Of a stretch of 64,000 nucleotides of DNA, positions 48,085-63,207 are shown one piece after another (within the stretch, counting starts at the first letter, position 1; each line of letters opens with the position of its first letter). A model generated the notes under the pieces. That model was not told the DNA's origin. It worked only from the letters and a program-made list of their open reading frames with translations, and searched no databases. Source of the stretch: Sipunculus nudus (lineage: Eukaryota > Annelida > Sipuncula > Golfingiida > Sipunculidae); assembly GCA_026874595.1 (NCBI GenBank), contig CM049307.1:37800862-37864861 (forward strand). The letters run 5' to 3'. The translations under genes were made by a program, and so were the position numbers.

Positions 48085-50626
48085 TCATTTTTTCCTTTAT
48101 GGGAAGTCATACCTTTAGCTCTCCTGGAATGATATTGTTATCTTTCTTCATGCTTTTTTTAATCTGATTTTTCTATTTGTATCTATCTGCTTAGAGGTTT
48201 AGCTTTCATGGAAATAATACTGTCTTGTCTTTTCCTTGACATAGTTTAACAAGAGGAAAATAACTGGTGTGACATTAGTAGAAAGGCAAATGTCAGCAGG
48301 GCATCGGGGGAACTTTTTTCAATTCCACTGGGGCGGACATGAAAATAAAAGCCCAAACAAAAAATCATTTTTTTTTTTCAAAATACCAATTCATGGGCGG
48401 TCTCCCTTCAAAACATGTCCATACAAGTAATCTCCTTCTTAATTATTTGGTTTATCATGGAATCAAGAGAAGCTGAATGTCATCTGAAACCTGATGCCGT
48501 GGAAAGAAACAAGAAGACATTTAGACAACCAACCATACCTCATGCATAAGTGAATTGACTATTGTATCAGTTCAAATGATATCTAGTTCGTTTTCTCATT
48601 AAAAGTCTCCACAATCAAGGTTTTCTGTACACGGCTTTTGCCCTTTTTTCGAACAAGCCTGTGGAATAAAGCCTTCTGTTGCCATAAATGATTTCATGGT
48701 ATAAGCCTTTATAGGGCTACTCTGGGGCTCGGTAAAAACTGGCGCTGCCTGTCTAGACGGACAATAAGCATACTGGTGGACAGATAAGACATACAGTGTG
48801 TATGTCCTTAGGACCTGATTGCCATTAAAAACTTTGTAAGACACCCAGATTTACTTCATCCTCACCAGAATACCTTTCTTGCAGCCACATTTTCTTATCT
48901 GCCGGTGATTTGACATACAAATGCATCATCAATGTAAAACACCATTTGATCACACACCACAAAATTGCAACAGCACAGTTTAGCAGACCTTGGGACTCAA
49001 GTTGAAAAAAAAAAAATGTTCAGCCTTCCTTTGACAGGCAGCACACTGTGAGAATTTGGTTTTTCTTCACACACAACAGGTCCCCAAAAAATATTTTCCT
49101 TCACTTAAGTACATTTTTCATTATGGATTTGACATAAGTACAGGAATAAAATTTACCAAATTCCGGTCACTTTTATATTACAGTTCTTTAGATTCTGAAA
49201 AAAAGTTGTCAGATTAAAAGAGATATCAGTCCTAGTGTATGTTTACTATTATCTTTTTTTTTTTCTTTCCTAACCTCTTCCACTCATTTTTTAAAGAAAA
49301 AGGATCTCTTAATGGACAACTTTGACAGATCTTTGTAGACCAAAATATACTTAGGAATAACATTTAAATATTAATTGTAACATCAATAATAAATACTTTG
49401 CACAGATGTCAAGACTTGTTATTAGAAACAATTAAATCATTTCAAACAAGATTTTTTTGTTGTGGATGTTGTTTTAAGACATTTTTAAGGCAAAATTAAA
49501 AAATTTATATGATGCTAAAAATTTGTTAAATAATTATTTCTGAAGTCTTGATAAAATTTCAGGAAAAGGTTAAGAATAGATTTGTTTATGGAATCTGTTA
49601 AAACCCCTTACATGTACTCCTGTTCCTGATGAAGCCAGTAAACTTGCAGGGCATTTCAATGAGAAAATGTGTACTTCAACACTTTTTATGAGATAACATC
49701 AGCCATATACCTACTTTTTGTGTTTGCATCCTTTTTTCATATATTTATCAAGGAAACCAGTACATAAGTCATGTTTCCCTTATCAGATATAAAAGCATGT
49801 GAACACACTGTGGGAAATAGAAATATGCAGGCGTGGGCGCAAAAATGTGAAAATTATATTATATTAAAGGCACAAATTAACAGGTAGAAATTAACAGCTG
49901 AAACCAAACATATACTGATGCATATTTCAAAAATATTCAATTTATATGCTGCATGTAAATTATATAATAGGTGTGTCACAAAAGGTGTGCACGTGGGTGC
50001 ACATTCAGGTCCAATGGTATCAAAGCATTACCTAATGTTTCCACCACTTAAAACAATCGTAACCATAGCCCTGTATTTATATGTATTCTGCTGTATATAT
50101 AGTTTAACATACCTCCTATCTAAGCTCTGCAGCTAATGCTAACAACATTATTATTGTAGATGAACAATTCTTAATAGAGGAAAGCGCACCTGGAAAATGA
50201 GAATTAGACAAGTTTATTAATGTGAAAAAATAACAAATTAAAAGTTTACAGAACACCACACAGAGATATATGATGAAGCCAGACATCTACTTCTGCTGTT
50301 CATGTTATTACATAAATGGGTCATAGGACCGTGATCGATCGGTTTGGGAAAAGCAAATAACAGTCTATCTAGTAAACACTGCACTCCACTTTTATGAGTT
50401 GTCATTTGATCCTTGAACAAGGGAGGCTAATTGAAACATACCCACAAACTGCTAAAACACCTCTGATCATAAATATAAATTTAATTCATTTTTTTTTTAT
50501 AAAGAGAAAATAAAAGTAACGATTAATTTGACAGATAAGGAAAATTTGATTTGTTGGTTTGTTTGACATTGTGTTGATATAGGATGAATAACTATTAATA
50601 GTTAAACATCTAACACCACTAATAGT

Positions 50627-50770
50627 TCTCCACATATATTTTAAATTGAGATATATATTTTTTGGAAATTAAATTCTTAATTAAAGGTCACTAAAAGATC
50701 TCCACATATATTTTAAAATTTAGATATATATTATTTGGACATTAAATTCCTGATGACAATTTAATTTTCC
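50627..50770. repeat. Tandem duplication, 72-bp period, two copies
   Basis: Two copies starting TCTCCACATATATTTTAAA at 50627 and 50699 are each followed by an ATATATAT block and GGA.ATTAAATTC. They are AT-rich with no coding signal. Confidence 0.85.
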
Positions 50771-52029
50771 TTTCATATTACACTCACATTTCCTAAATCA
50801 AAATTAATTCAAACAAATCATGTAGTGGGATATACCTGAAAAATATAACAGATATATGCATTACTTTAATCATCATTGTTATAGTTGTGAACTTTACTGG
50901 TCCATGGGAATATTTAACCTTATGTAGTATATAAGGTCTGTTTGGGATCTGGAGTACCAGCAGGCTAGTTAAACTGGACAGCAGCACTTAGAGATGCTGG
51001 CAAAAAGACTGGATACAGATGATGAAGCACCTAGATACCCGAGCAGTCTCCCACTGTGGGTTGTCAAAGAATCTGCGGGAGGTTCTGGGAGGGAGGGTGC
51101 TCCTCATTCCCGCTCAGAAAAGGTACACTAGTGTCATGTCTGGTGGTAAAATGGATGCCCGGGCCATGGTGGCAGTGCCAGCTAGTTCATACAATCCTTC
51201 TTAGCAAATAGTGGAATACATCAATAAAGTGTTGTCTGAGCACTTTTTGGCCAATTGATCTCGTCACTATTCCCCTTGAAACACTTGGCCTGGCCTAAGA
51301 TAAACCATCACAACCTGTAACCAACTCCCATCCTACTTGATCAATAAGGACCTGTCTGCTAATATGTCTGTCAACCGGCCAAGTTGCTCCCGTGCTTTTT
51401 AAAACCACTTGCCTGGGGTCCCAAGGATGATGTTCTCATGAGAGAGAGTAAACTTGTGAAAACATACTGGTCTTGAACAAAAAGCGGGGCCCTCAAGCCT
51501 GCTGGGCCATCGTGAGGGAGAAGAACCGTGAATACTTCTGCTTTACATTTCCATAGTTCACGCCTATTGTTCATCAGGCATAAAATCAAGACCACTCATC
51601 TATCAGACGCCACAGCTATCTGCCAGCACCCGTCATTCCTATAGATATGGCATATATCAATACATTACCAGCTAGTGTAAACAATCTAAATTCACTGTCT
51701 GTATTATAAACAAGAACCATATGGTTTATTCGGATTAGTACACTTGACAATTTTTCTCACTAAAAGTTTTCTGACGATCATCCAGGATGCCTGGGCCGTG
51801 TTCCTCTTTCCATGTTTAAACATACAGCCAACTTCAATTCAACTGTACAACTTCAAGCGTACTTATGGGTCATCTAACTCCCACAGTGTCAGACAGGTTT
51901 TACAGCAGACCGTTCAAAAACTGTTTATTAATACACATTCATACCTCAACACATCTGTGGTACTTTTATCACAGAGACCTTATAACAATTTTTTTTCACT
52001 GTTACAAAATCAATGCATATTAAAACTAC

Positions 52030-52440
52030 ATAATACTTTTTTATTCATGGCCTGACATTTTTTAAAGTATTTGCCAAGTAGGGCAAGTGACAACTAGCTT
52101 TTACTTGCCCTACATGAATTTTTTACTTGTCTGTAAAAATCAGTAATCATGATTACAACCACAAAAAATTCGATCCACATAATTTGTTTGTTAATTATAT
52201 TTCTCTTCGGCTTTTGCATAGATAAAACATGCATGTAATTAAAGCAAGAGGTATTAAAATATGATTTTACTTCTGAAAAAGAAAGTCGCCAACTTAGGAT
52301 TGGTCAAGATTCAGGCTTTGTGTAAAGGTTTATGTTGCATCCACTTGCCCAGTCAGGCAATTAGAATCCACTGTTGGTTGCCCTACCACCATTTTCACTT
52401 GCCCAGAAAAGCGGTTTACCATTAATGCTGAGCCCTGTTA
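52030..52440. mobile_element. Putative degenerate mobile element with GGGCAAGT motifs and a hairpin
   Basis: A perfect 11-bp hairpin, GTAGGGCAAGT (52078-52088) against ACTTGCCCTAC (52103-52113) with a 14-nt loop, starts the region. More ACTTGCCC copies occur near 52341 and 52398, with a related TTGCCCTACCACC at about 52380. The repeated, partly inverted motifs suggest a small non-autonomous element. Boundaries and class are uncertain. Confidence 0.4.
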
Positions 52441-55400
52441 TTATTATAGTCACATTAAACAGATTTCAGTTGGATCACTTGGTCAATTATTCATGTCATA
52501 ATATCAGGTGTTAATTTTGCTGAGAAATTTAACTTACTGCACATGTTAACAATTTATCTGTAATTTTCTGTTGTATGTTATGTGCAACTTCCTGCTGACT
52601 TAATATTGAAAATGTCTTTACAATTTTATGTATAATCCTCTCTAAAAAAAATATTTTTTTTTAAATTTCAGGATGCAAAAATAATAAGAATATCTAATGA
52701 AAGGTTATATCATACACATCCTCAAGACTGTCTGCTAGTGAAAATACAAGATATTATTTAGGTCACAATGTAGTTTTCAATACCACTTGACACTGAATAA
52801 ACGGAACTTGTATTCATAAGTCTCTGATCTTAAAGCAGAGAATGATTAAAACATGTGTAATAAGATTTTTTAGGAAGATTTTGAAACAGCTTATGCATTC
52901 AATAATAGATTACCATTGATAAGTCACTGAATTATAAATATTCTTTCTTTTCTCTGTAACCATATAGCTAAACCAGCACTTTCCTGTACTCCGTATTCTT
53001 ATTGTTGTGATAGTTAACCATATTTTGAACTTATCGCTCTTAACTTTGAATATCACTCATTTAATGTCCTTATCAGAAAAACTCCAGTATATGCCATTTA
53101 GTTTTGACAAAAAATTATTACAAAATATAACATGACACCAGTGGAAAGCTAATTATATACTTTCTTTAAATATTAGTCATCTATTGAACCTAAAACTTAC
53201 TGGTACGTTTGAAATTAAGATGCAACAAATTTATGAAGCCCAGGCTGGCCATTGAAAAGGATGTAGTCATTAACCTTAAACGAAACAAGAGGCAGCAAAA
53301 GTAAGTTGTTTGGCTACAATAGCAGTTGTGTGAGGAAACCTGAGACGGGATAAAAGGTTGCTAGAGGAATTCTAGGATTCCCTGAAATAAAGGCACGCGA
53401 TGAAATGCTGCACATGCAACATCAACATCAAACCGCTTCACAAACTGAACTGAAGGCATACAATTTTGTTCCTATTAACCTTGCTTTCCTACTGATAAAA
53501 AAGAGATTATACTTTTAACAGCTACAAAGAGGCCTAATAGAGCACTGATACCTGCAAGGGGCTACTATAGAATTTAGATCTGTGTGGAGCCGACCTTTTA
53601 AGACACTGAAGGTGACAGCTCATGTTGACTACAGCCGATCTTTTGCTTGTTGTGCTGCAGTAAACAATCTAATCATCCTCTTCATAAAGGTGCACCAGTA
53701 GGTCATAATTTACAGGGTGTTGTGAATGGACGTGGTGGAGTTTTTTTTGCTCGCTATCGAGGCCAGGAATTGTGATCATTGTCCCACTGCTTCGATGTTG
53801 TCATGATGAATCATGCAGACCCTACATGACGATGGAACATGCACGTTTATAAAGATCCATCACACATGGCCAGTGTGGCCCACAAATACATGACACTGAG
53901 GGACTCCAAACCTCGCACGCCTCGCTGCTGACTCACTGATAGGTCAGAGGTCATTCAGGACAAACCAGTGACACTTATAATAGGCTGGCAACACGAGCGA
54001 ATACTGTATTGACACTCGCATAAAACATTCAACACCACAGTTGCAATTTTCTTGTTATCTTGGCCTGACTGTTCTGTGATCAAGTATTTTTACTCATACA
54101 AACACCAAGTCTATAATGATTTACTGATATTGTACCAATTCTGAGCCACATTTAGCTATTGATAAAAATAGAGTGAGAATTATATAATCAAAAAGTGTTA
54201 TTTACATGATACAAGTAGTCAATTAAAATCGCTAAACGATCATTTAAACAAACAACCCGAGTTTACATTTTTTTTATATATCCACGATTTCTTGGTAGAG
54301 ACATAAATTTTTTTTCCTGTAACACATTTAAATGCCAAGGGTAAGGATGACTGGTTGCTGATAGTAATGATAAAAATTCCTGTATCCAAATACAGCTTGA
54401 CCATATGTACACAGTAAATAACAACACTAAAAAGGCACTTCCTGCTATATTATACAGCTGTAGTGCTACTAAGACTGGTTGGGACCATTACAAAAAGGGA
54501 ACTTTCTTGATTTAAATACACAGGTTCTCAAAGGGTCACAAATCTAATTACAACATGTTTGTATTAGATTTTGGTTTCTCTCGGCTTGTTCCAATTTGGA
54601 CATGTTGGCGTCATAATGTCTACAGGCATGTATACAGCCAGTACCAGCGCACGGGGAACACTCACTCTTACTCCATGAATAATGAAAGACAGAAAACTAA
54701 AAAGCAAAGGCAAGTAAAGAGTGAGAGGGATGGAGGGGGAGTAGGGAGGGGGCAGCTGGCTGGCTGAGGAGTGTAACCCAGTGACAATCGGGCCTCATTT
54801 TCCTGTTTCTCAAGCTTAATTTGAGACCCCATATCGCACACACATCCCCCCACCCCTAGGGCCATGATATCATGCAAGCTGTACCAACACAGCAGCTCAA
54901 CATCCTGCTTCTATAGCATCCTCATCCTCTGCCCACTCCCTGAACCTTTCCTTGTTTCATTACTCTGTTTTTGCCTCAGATTATACCCAACAATGAAACT
55001 CATCACCTTGTGTTTAAATTAAGAGTGAAAGTGATCAATTCTCAATGTAATTATCTTCATGAGTCATTTAACTTACATAACATCATTATCTAATACCTAA
55101 ATGAGTTGTGTCTTCATAGAGCTCTCTGTCAACTGAAAACCAGAAAAAAAATTTCAAACAATGTTCTAATGACCTTAAAATTATATTTGGCAAATTCTTC
55201 CCCAAAATAAACACGCAAGTGATCAGCAGCAGAGGTTGACCTGATAGCGGTTAGGCATGACTGTGGTTCAGTTTTTAACATCAGATCTTCAGACCAAACC
55301 GCTGATAGGTGAAACGGGACTGATTTAATGAAGTTTACCTCCTCAGAGTATCAAAGGTAATGTATGCAGAATCAGGAGGTATATAAGAAGTCACATCTTC

Positions 55401-58400
55401 CTCAGAACAATTCCCATTCACGCCAAACCCCACAGGGATCTGCAGTGATTCAAAAAATAGCTTCACTACAAGCAGAGGAGTGATTCAGGACAGTACATGG
55501 ACCCTGATTTGTCCTGTACTTGATGCTACCGTAAAGGGCCTGGCCTGGCGGAGTTCTGACCCTTTTTCCAGGTAACATCAAGTGCTCTCGGCAGCCGGAG
55601 AAAAGTGCCACAAATTGATCAAGCCAACAGTATAAACTGTAGCTGGGGCTGGCATCAGGCTGCAGCAGGCTACTCTCTTGATCTGGCTAATTCTGACGGA
55701 TCCGCCCGGTTTGGTCACATTACACCCAGCCAAGCAACAAGATCTGCTGGCAGAACTGTCAGCAAATGCCAGTGTATTTCCAGCAAGTTCCAAAAATTCA
55801 AAATGCTAGCCGAAACCCTTGCTGTTTAATTCAGCTGCCTTACACTACGAGGTGAGCCTGGTGACAGCACTGGCCTGTAGCCACTATGCAAGTGACTGTT
55901 GACACAACGGCAGCACTTTATTTTCATAATACCTGTTCATCAGAATTCAGTTCAGCCTGATCATCGTTATTACACACTGGCATTAATTAAAACGAAAGTT
56001 TACTGTATCAACAGGAAAGCAAACTTGGTGCTCGTCACAGTGTAGACTCACCAGAATTATTTTTAACGGTTGTTAATAGCTTGAGTGAATACTAATTTAC
56101 TGCAGTTTCATAGCAATTGCAAGGTATCCACTAATGATAATTTTAACATGCCTTTACATGAAATAACTTAAAATAATTTGCAGTCATTTTCATGGTGAAA
56201 ACAGTGCTCTTTTTGGTGAACATACAGCTCAGTTCAATATTTGCTTATTGTACTATTAACAAACTTGACATTGTATTACTGTTACAGGATATGAAAAGAA
56301 AACACTATGAATGTCTTATAATTTTCTTTAACAATAGTTGATTAAATGTAAATTTATTTAAAATTCTACATTTCATTATGTAGCTCAGGTGAAACACAAG
56401 GATCAGGACCATCGGTTAAAATTTGTTATCAAATATGAGATACCCAGGTGAGATCTTCTCATTAAGCCTGAGTCACCTGGAAATTATAACAAACTTTGAT
56501 TTGTGACAACAGCAGTGGCTTGTTTAATTTCAAACCCTGTCATCAGGGGAAAGTAAAACTGGCCATTTGTATATAAAATCACAGACTTTGGTCTGATTTT
56601 TTCATATCTATCAGTGCAGACTGAACACAGTTTAGCAACCCGAGACTTTGTTTCCCTGCGTCATTACATCACAGAGCCAGGAAGTTACTTCTGGCAATCC
56701 CAGCAGGGGCAGGCTGCGCTGTATGCGTTACTGTTGCATCCAAACAACAGGCTGAGTCAGTCAATTCTTTAGATTTACCTTCTTGGAGCAGGAACCCTTT
56801 GGGACCCAGGGAAAACATTATCAGTAATACATTTCAATCCGGAACATTACGGCCTCATCACATGACAGTCTGTATGCATCCCCTGCATGCTTCAGGCCGG
56901 AAGCTGCAGGTATTCATCTGAAGGCATACATTTGTATTTGTTTACAGGAACCCATATCCATACATAAATAATTAACTAGCTACGAATAAACAAAGAATGC
57001 TGAATCAGGGGGAACACCAGGGTGAGAATACTGTACCCCCTGAGGGTATGGGGTGGAGGGGCTGGGCCACTTGTCAGTGCTGTGGGAATGACCTCTATGT
57101 AAGGTGACACTGACAGCCCTATTGCGCTGGGTCTTGAGTATGGTGCTGGATCACCCGGGTCACAAACAACGTGAACTGAGCCCACCCCAGCAATAGGAGT
57201 TAGGGGACCATCACAAAATACACAGCGAGATTCTCCCACTAACCCAAGCTTGGCAGTTTAATGAGCCACTTAAGATTATGCTAGGAGGTTTTTGTAGGAT
57301 TTTTTTCCTGGATACTGCTCACAGCTGGGTGGAATTCAAACAAGTTAAAGCAACTGTGTGGAGAGTAATAAAACCAGGTTAACAGCTGGAGTTTGCTTCT
57401 TCTACATGACGACAAAACGACCACTAAACCCCGATACATCAGAACGCAGGATGGAAACATCTGACGTTTATATCGACTACAAAGCAACTAAACCATCAAC
57501 CCCATCTCAGAGTAAATAAAATCCAAGCAAACAAAAGCAAAGTGAAATATGTACATGAGAGGGCAGGTATCATAACATTTTGCCACTGGATGGGCTCGGT
57601 ATGAATATTCACAAGAGGAATGTTGACACAAGGACAATTCTACATGACTACCCACCTGAGCCATTAATGTCAAGCACTCACACTTGAATGTAGGAACTAC
57701 AAACATATATATTGACCCATTCAGAGCTAACAGACCATTCATAAAAATGTCTGCTTCCTCAACTGGGGAGAAATTACACTTTTCACCAAGCTGACCCAAA
57801 AGGGTAACACAAACACACTAATTGCTTCAAGTTTTTGACAATACACTGCAATAATCAGCAGTAATATTTATAAAACTTGCAATCTCTGAATTTCTTAATT
57901 TTTATTATTACGTTAATCTATTAATAAGGATGTCCTAATATTTTGATTTACAGCATACATTTTTGCCCAGTATTTATTAATTATCTGTATCATAGGGGAG
58001 GTTTTAATTGGTAACTATTTAATTAGATTCATAACCCATCTTGAGGGGGCACTCCTGGAGCTTTTCATTAGCTCACATTAATGGAGAACACTGAAGAGCG
58101 TTCACTTATCCACAAATAATCGGCAGCAGCAACGATTATGCAATGCAAGAGACAGGGTGGATAAAAGACAAGGCCTCCCGTAGTCCAATCATGGATTTGT
58201 CATAAAAGGAGATACAGCCCCAGGGTCAAAAGTGCAGATAAAAAGCGAGCCGTTTCATCGTCCATAGAACAAACAGCATCATGTTGATGGTGGCCTGCTC
58301 AGCTCGGACAGTACCGCAGCATACTAACATGGAATATGTGCTCGTAACCATCCGGCCCGCAGTCCATGCCAGTCATTATACTACCACATAAAACCAGACT

Positions 58401-61190
58401 TATTTCTGTGCCACTGTCATTCCAGTATGAAATCATACAGCCTTTTTTACAGATACATCTGATATTAACGCAATAATGACCCAAATAAAAGTGCATCAGT
58501 TACCGAATAAGGGTGTTCTTATTGTTAATAACACATCAATTCCCATTTCTGTGCCTGATCAACATTTCATTGTTTTCCAAGTCAGATTTGGCCATTACCA
58601 TTAGGTCATGTGTGCCCATTTCTGGCTTGAAGTGGCTATCCAGCAGCCCTGTCTATATTCCATTTAACAACCCTTAATGGCCAGCACTGTGCTTCTGCAA
58701 CAGCAACCTTTCTAAGGAACAGATCAGCCTGTACGGCAGCAGAGCTGGCCTCCAGGCGCCAACCCCCATCACCAGAAGAAGTAACAAATCTACATACAAT
58801 TGCTGTGGATGAGAGGTGACAAGTACTATCAATTTCAGCACTGCTGCTAAAACTAATACCAAGCATGACACACAGAGGCACTGCCATGTTTTCATCTTCA
58901 CCAATCATATTTGACAGCTATTTTTCGCTATCCAGTAACTACCAGCTTCTCGAGGATCCACTTGGGTGCAATTTACCGAAGCACTCATTGAGGTTCAAGT
59001 GAAAAACGCCTTCGGAAGGTCATTTGTCCCCAACCCTGCATCTCTCAAGCCTCAGTGAAAACTGCCGAGCCTTCCGCTTTCACAAATGATTAAAGAATGA
59101 AGCCGTATATTAAATATTGGAATGTCTATACAGATGGGGAACTTAACAAGATGTGAGCGGCACCATGTGTGTATGATACAGCTGTAGTGAAGCCCACTCC
59201 ACCACCTCTCTGGTCTCCCTCATGGCATCCCCAAGTTCCACAGCCAATCCCAAGGGGAAGAGGTCCAAGAAATCTTCAAGTACATCAATAAAATTGTGGA
59301 AAAATGGCTTTACACCCGGCAGTTCCACAGTCATGCTCAAATGCCACCATACATACAACCTTCATTGCCTGAACGCACTTGTGAATAATTAAAAGCTGTA
59401 AGGCCCTGCTAGCTGTCAGTGTTAACTGTATATCCCGTCCTGCTACACAGGCCCACTCCAACATGTCAGGACACACAGCGGTGGTGACAGATTTTCATAA
59501 TGGTTAAAAGTAAATATCTTACAATCTATGAAATATTTGTGGAAAATTTGGAAGAACTGTGACAAGCAGATTTGCCACATATGCTTGCTGAAGTGGTTCT
59601 GTTGAAAATGTTACCTTATTAACAGGTTAGCAAGCTTCTGCTGTACAATAGTAAAAAGTAGATTTACCAAAAACTGTTCATTGAAACATGGCTATATATC
59701 GATTGCAACAAATGTTTTACAATTGTTCTGTTAAGCCACATGGGCCGATCTGCAGACTTGAGCAATAATTAAAGTAAATTTCCTGAAACAAAATTTCCAT
59801 AAAAACTCCAAGTAATTCAGATAAATAAAAATTTCTCATTTGTTCTGTCCCAATAAATGGTTCTAAGGTTTCCAATAAGGAAATAAAACACAGGCAGTGT
59901 TTTATACATCATTTTTTGTAAGCCCATAAAAAAGACAAGTCAGCTGAACACATGTATCCCTAAGACTTATAAATGAAAGAAATGGTTGTTTCATTATTTT
60001 TTTAATAAATGGAGAGGATAATTTTGAGAGTTTATGAATCTTTCAGGGACACTAGTTTCATAAGATAATCCAGTCAAAAAGATAGGTGTATAGCCACGTT
60101 CTCAGTGCAAATGAACCCTAATGATAAGGTACTTTAAAGCATTAGCTATAACTCTCTTTGTGGGTACAACACTGCCTGGAGAGGCACACAAGATTAAGGG
60201 TCGAGCAAGGCTCAGATTTAGTCAAGACAGCCTCACTAGATCCCAGCCTTACTACATTGCTGCCACATCTGTTTGAAATGCAGTTACAAGTAAATCCAGT
60301 ATTCCTCGTAATTAGTGCCGATACAACCCGGGCTGTGAAGCTTGGGTCCTAAAAAGATTCATTCAAAAGGGCTCAAGGGGAAAAAATTCCACCCATTAAG
60401 TGTGCCATACTGGGCTGTATTACATCCTGGAGTGTCAGTGTTCTACCAAACCTATCCCCCAACAGCCCAATGAAAACAACCGTGTTTGAGTAAGCACATG
60501 GCCCACAGAAGGTAAAGGGGGAAACACCACTGGTGAGGTCACACATAAACCAGGCCCCCTATGTGCCCCTATTTTATTTGTAGTGCTTTAAGGGTCCAGG
60601 GCAACTGGACAGCCATTTGTCTCTCGCTCTGTTGCCTGGCAGATGGATAGCTCCCAGAGAGAAGTTGGGCCCTCGTGGCAAAAATATGTCTACTGGAATG
60701 GCAGTACTTAACAGAACAGCTGAGGGGAATTTGGTGGCCGGAGGGTGATAAATGGAGCTCTCGGCCTTCCTGATGTCAAGCAAGACATGATTTATTTGGG
60801 CATTCCAGGGGCCCCACTGACACTATGATAACGCTACAATGGGGCTCTCAATGATACTTCAGACGAAGCCCAGTCCACCCACCTTACTTCACCAATACAC
60901 CTGACCCTGGCTACCTTAAAACTGACCTCAGGACACTGACACTGGTACCATAATCCACAGAAAATGTCTCAGACCTTTATTTTGTTATATGATGTATATA
61001 ATGGACAATTTTACACATATTAGACCACAAACTATGGAAACTATATTATAATAATGATAATACAGTTAAAAGATGACAATGAGAAAAATACATTTTTTCA
61101 CATAAGAGGTTCAAAGACTTCAAAGTATAAAATCAATATACACATATATATGTATAAATGTAAATTATCTATCATTTTTACCCTCTGTGG

Positions 61191-61300
61191 GAAAGGGACA
61201 GGATGGAGGATGGAGAGAACAGAGAGAGATGGAGAGAACAGAGAGAAGAAGAGAGGAAGAAAGAGAGTGAGAAAAGGCAGGAAAAAGTGCAGATAGAAAG
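61191..61300. repeat. Purine tract (GA-rich) with short tandem units
   Basis: The plus strand is almost all purine over about 100 bases and includes a repeated GATGGAGAGAACAGAGAGA unit. It has triplex (H-DNA) potential. Its transcript from the minus strand would be pyrimidine-rich. Confidence 0.85.
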
Positions 61301-62950
61301 AATGAAACAGAGAATGTGAAGTATTTAATTATATACATAGTTGCTGAGCATATTAGAAATCGGGAATTTTCCTGCAAAGAATGGTAATTTAATTGTACAG
61401 AGCTAAATCTTTTCACTGATGTTGGGCAGATTAGAATATGGTTCTGCACATTCATTTAAGTGAAAAAAAAGCAACCGATGAAAACTTTTTCAATCAATTC
61501 CATATCAAACATGAAAGGTAACATTAATATAAAAAAAAACAACTTTGATTGAAAAAAAAATCAGACTCAACAAGGGAGAGGAGGGAATAAGGAGAAATGA
61601 CTTTTATAAAGGTCATTAAAAGTGACTGGCAATTGAAGCAGGTCACGATGACATTCAGGAACAGCACTGCTCACACTCTGCCAGTCAGCCGCACATCACT
61701 CTGTACTGCAGCCAGGTGAGATGTGGATCCTTTAACATAGACCAGTAAATGCCCCAACCATTGCAGCCCTCTGAACTCACTGTGACAAACTTATGTTTGG
61801 AATAAAACACGCCTGCCCTGGCACACTGGGAAACCATGTCATTTGCATTTCTGCCAATTTGTGTTGTGCCCACTATTTCATGGCGGGCGTGCATGTTTTT
61901 CCACTCCTTTCACCAAGTATAATGCTTGTCAATAGCAAGGCCCAACAACTTGACAGGTGCTACTATATTTCAATGATTCAATGCTGACAAACCATGACAC
62001 AGGAACAGACGCTGGTCATGACAGGGTATGTGAAAAGTGCTTCATTTGGAAAGGGCACCTCTACCCTCGTACCACAGACAATACCATAATGACACCAATT
62101 ACTTCAACTTGAAAGTCACACAATACACTGGCTTAGCTTCCCCTTGCGCAAGACAGACAAGCAAAAGATAGACCAGAGCACACGACCTGACACTAGTTGC
62201 TCTGTATTCTGTTGCTTTTCCTTGTTCCATGGTTACCGGACCTTCAACTTAACTGCCTCAAGTAGAGACTGGCCAGGTTACCTGGAGATTCCCTAGGGGA
62301 CTGAAAGCAGCCATTTTTATCAGCCTATCCAACACAAGAGGTCCCGGAGAACGCTCTGCTATCACCAGGCTCAGGTCTACACCCTCTTCAATCTTCACTT
62401 TTGCTGTGGATGACGAGGAGTTGTATAGGGATCCATGTAGGGACCCCAATAGACACTTGATCCCTTTAAATACTGTATAGAGAGCACCAGTTTCCCCTCT
62501 ACATCTTATGAACAGTTCTGAGCTGACATGCTGGCCTGCTACCAGCCTGGCAAACCTGCCAGGTAACAGCTCAGCCTGCCTAGTTTACAAGTTCCATATC
62601 CTGTGCGGCCTGTCTACCTTATAGCAGAGGTGTTAACTGTTCCCTACCCTAAATATTTCAGATAATACATCTCCCATTTTTCTTCAGCAGTATCACTTTT
62701 ACTGACTGATATTAACATTTTTATTAATATTCTCTTCTCTCAGCCAAAAAGATAAAGTATCTTCAGTTTCTTTAAACATATAAATTCTAATCCCTGTAAA
62801 TATATAAGTATATATTACCATATTTCAGTCTAGATATAATATACAATTATTTCACAAATAAATACATGATTATATAAATGGTTATTTATAAAATTTCTGG
62901 ACACTTACTATATCCTAATAAATCATTTGAATATTTGGTATATATGTCTA

Positions 62951-63207
62951 GGCCCAGATCCCAATCTGGACCAATAGGCGATTGGTCCAGACCAGATCCC
63001 AATCAGGATTTGGTCCGGCCTAAACCCTGATTGGGATCTGGTCCAGCCCTTGTCCAGACCAATTGGGAATTGGTCCAGACCAAATCTCGATCAGGATCTG
63101 GGCTGGACCAATTCCTGATTGATCCAGACCAAATCCCGATCAGGATTCAGTCTGGCCTAAACCCTGATCCGGATCTGGTCTTGACCAGTTCATGATTGAG
63201 ATTCCAT
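62951..63207. repeat. Palindrome-rich satellite-like repeat, block 1
   Basis: The block is made of variants of GGTCCAGACCAGATCCCAAT and its near-reverse complements, with a higher-order period of about 137 bp. Nearly every sub-unit is a potential hairpin with a GATC core. GC content is far above the flanking AT-rich DNA. Confidence 0.85.
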
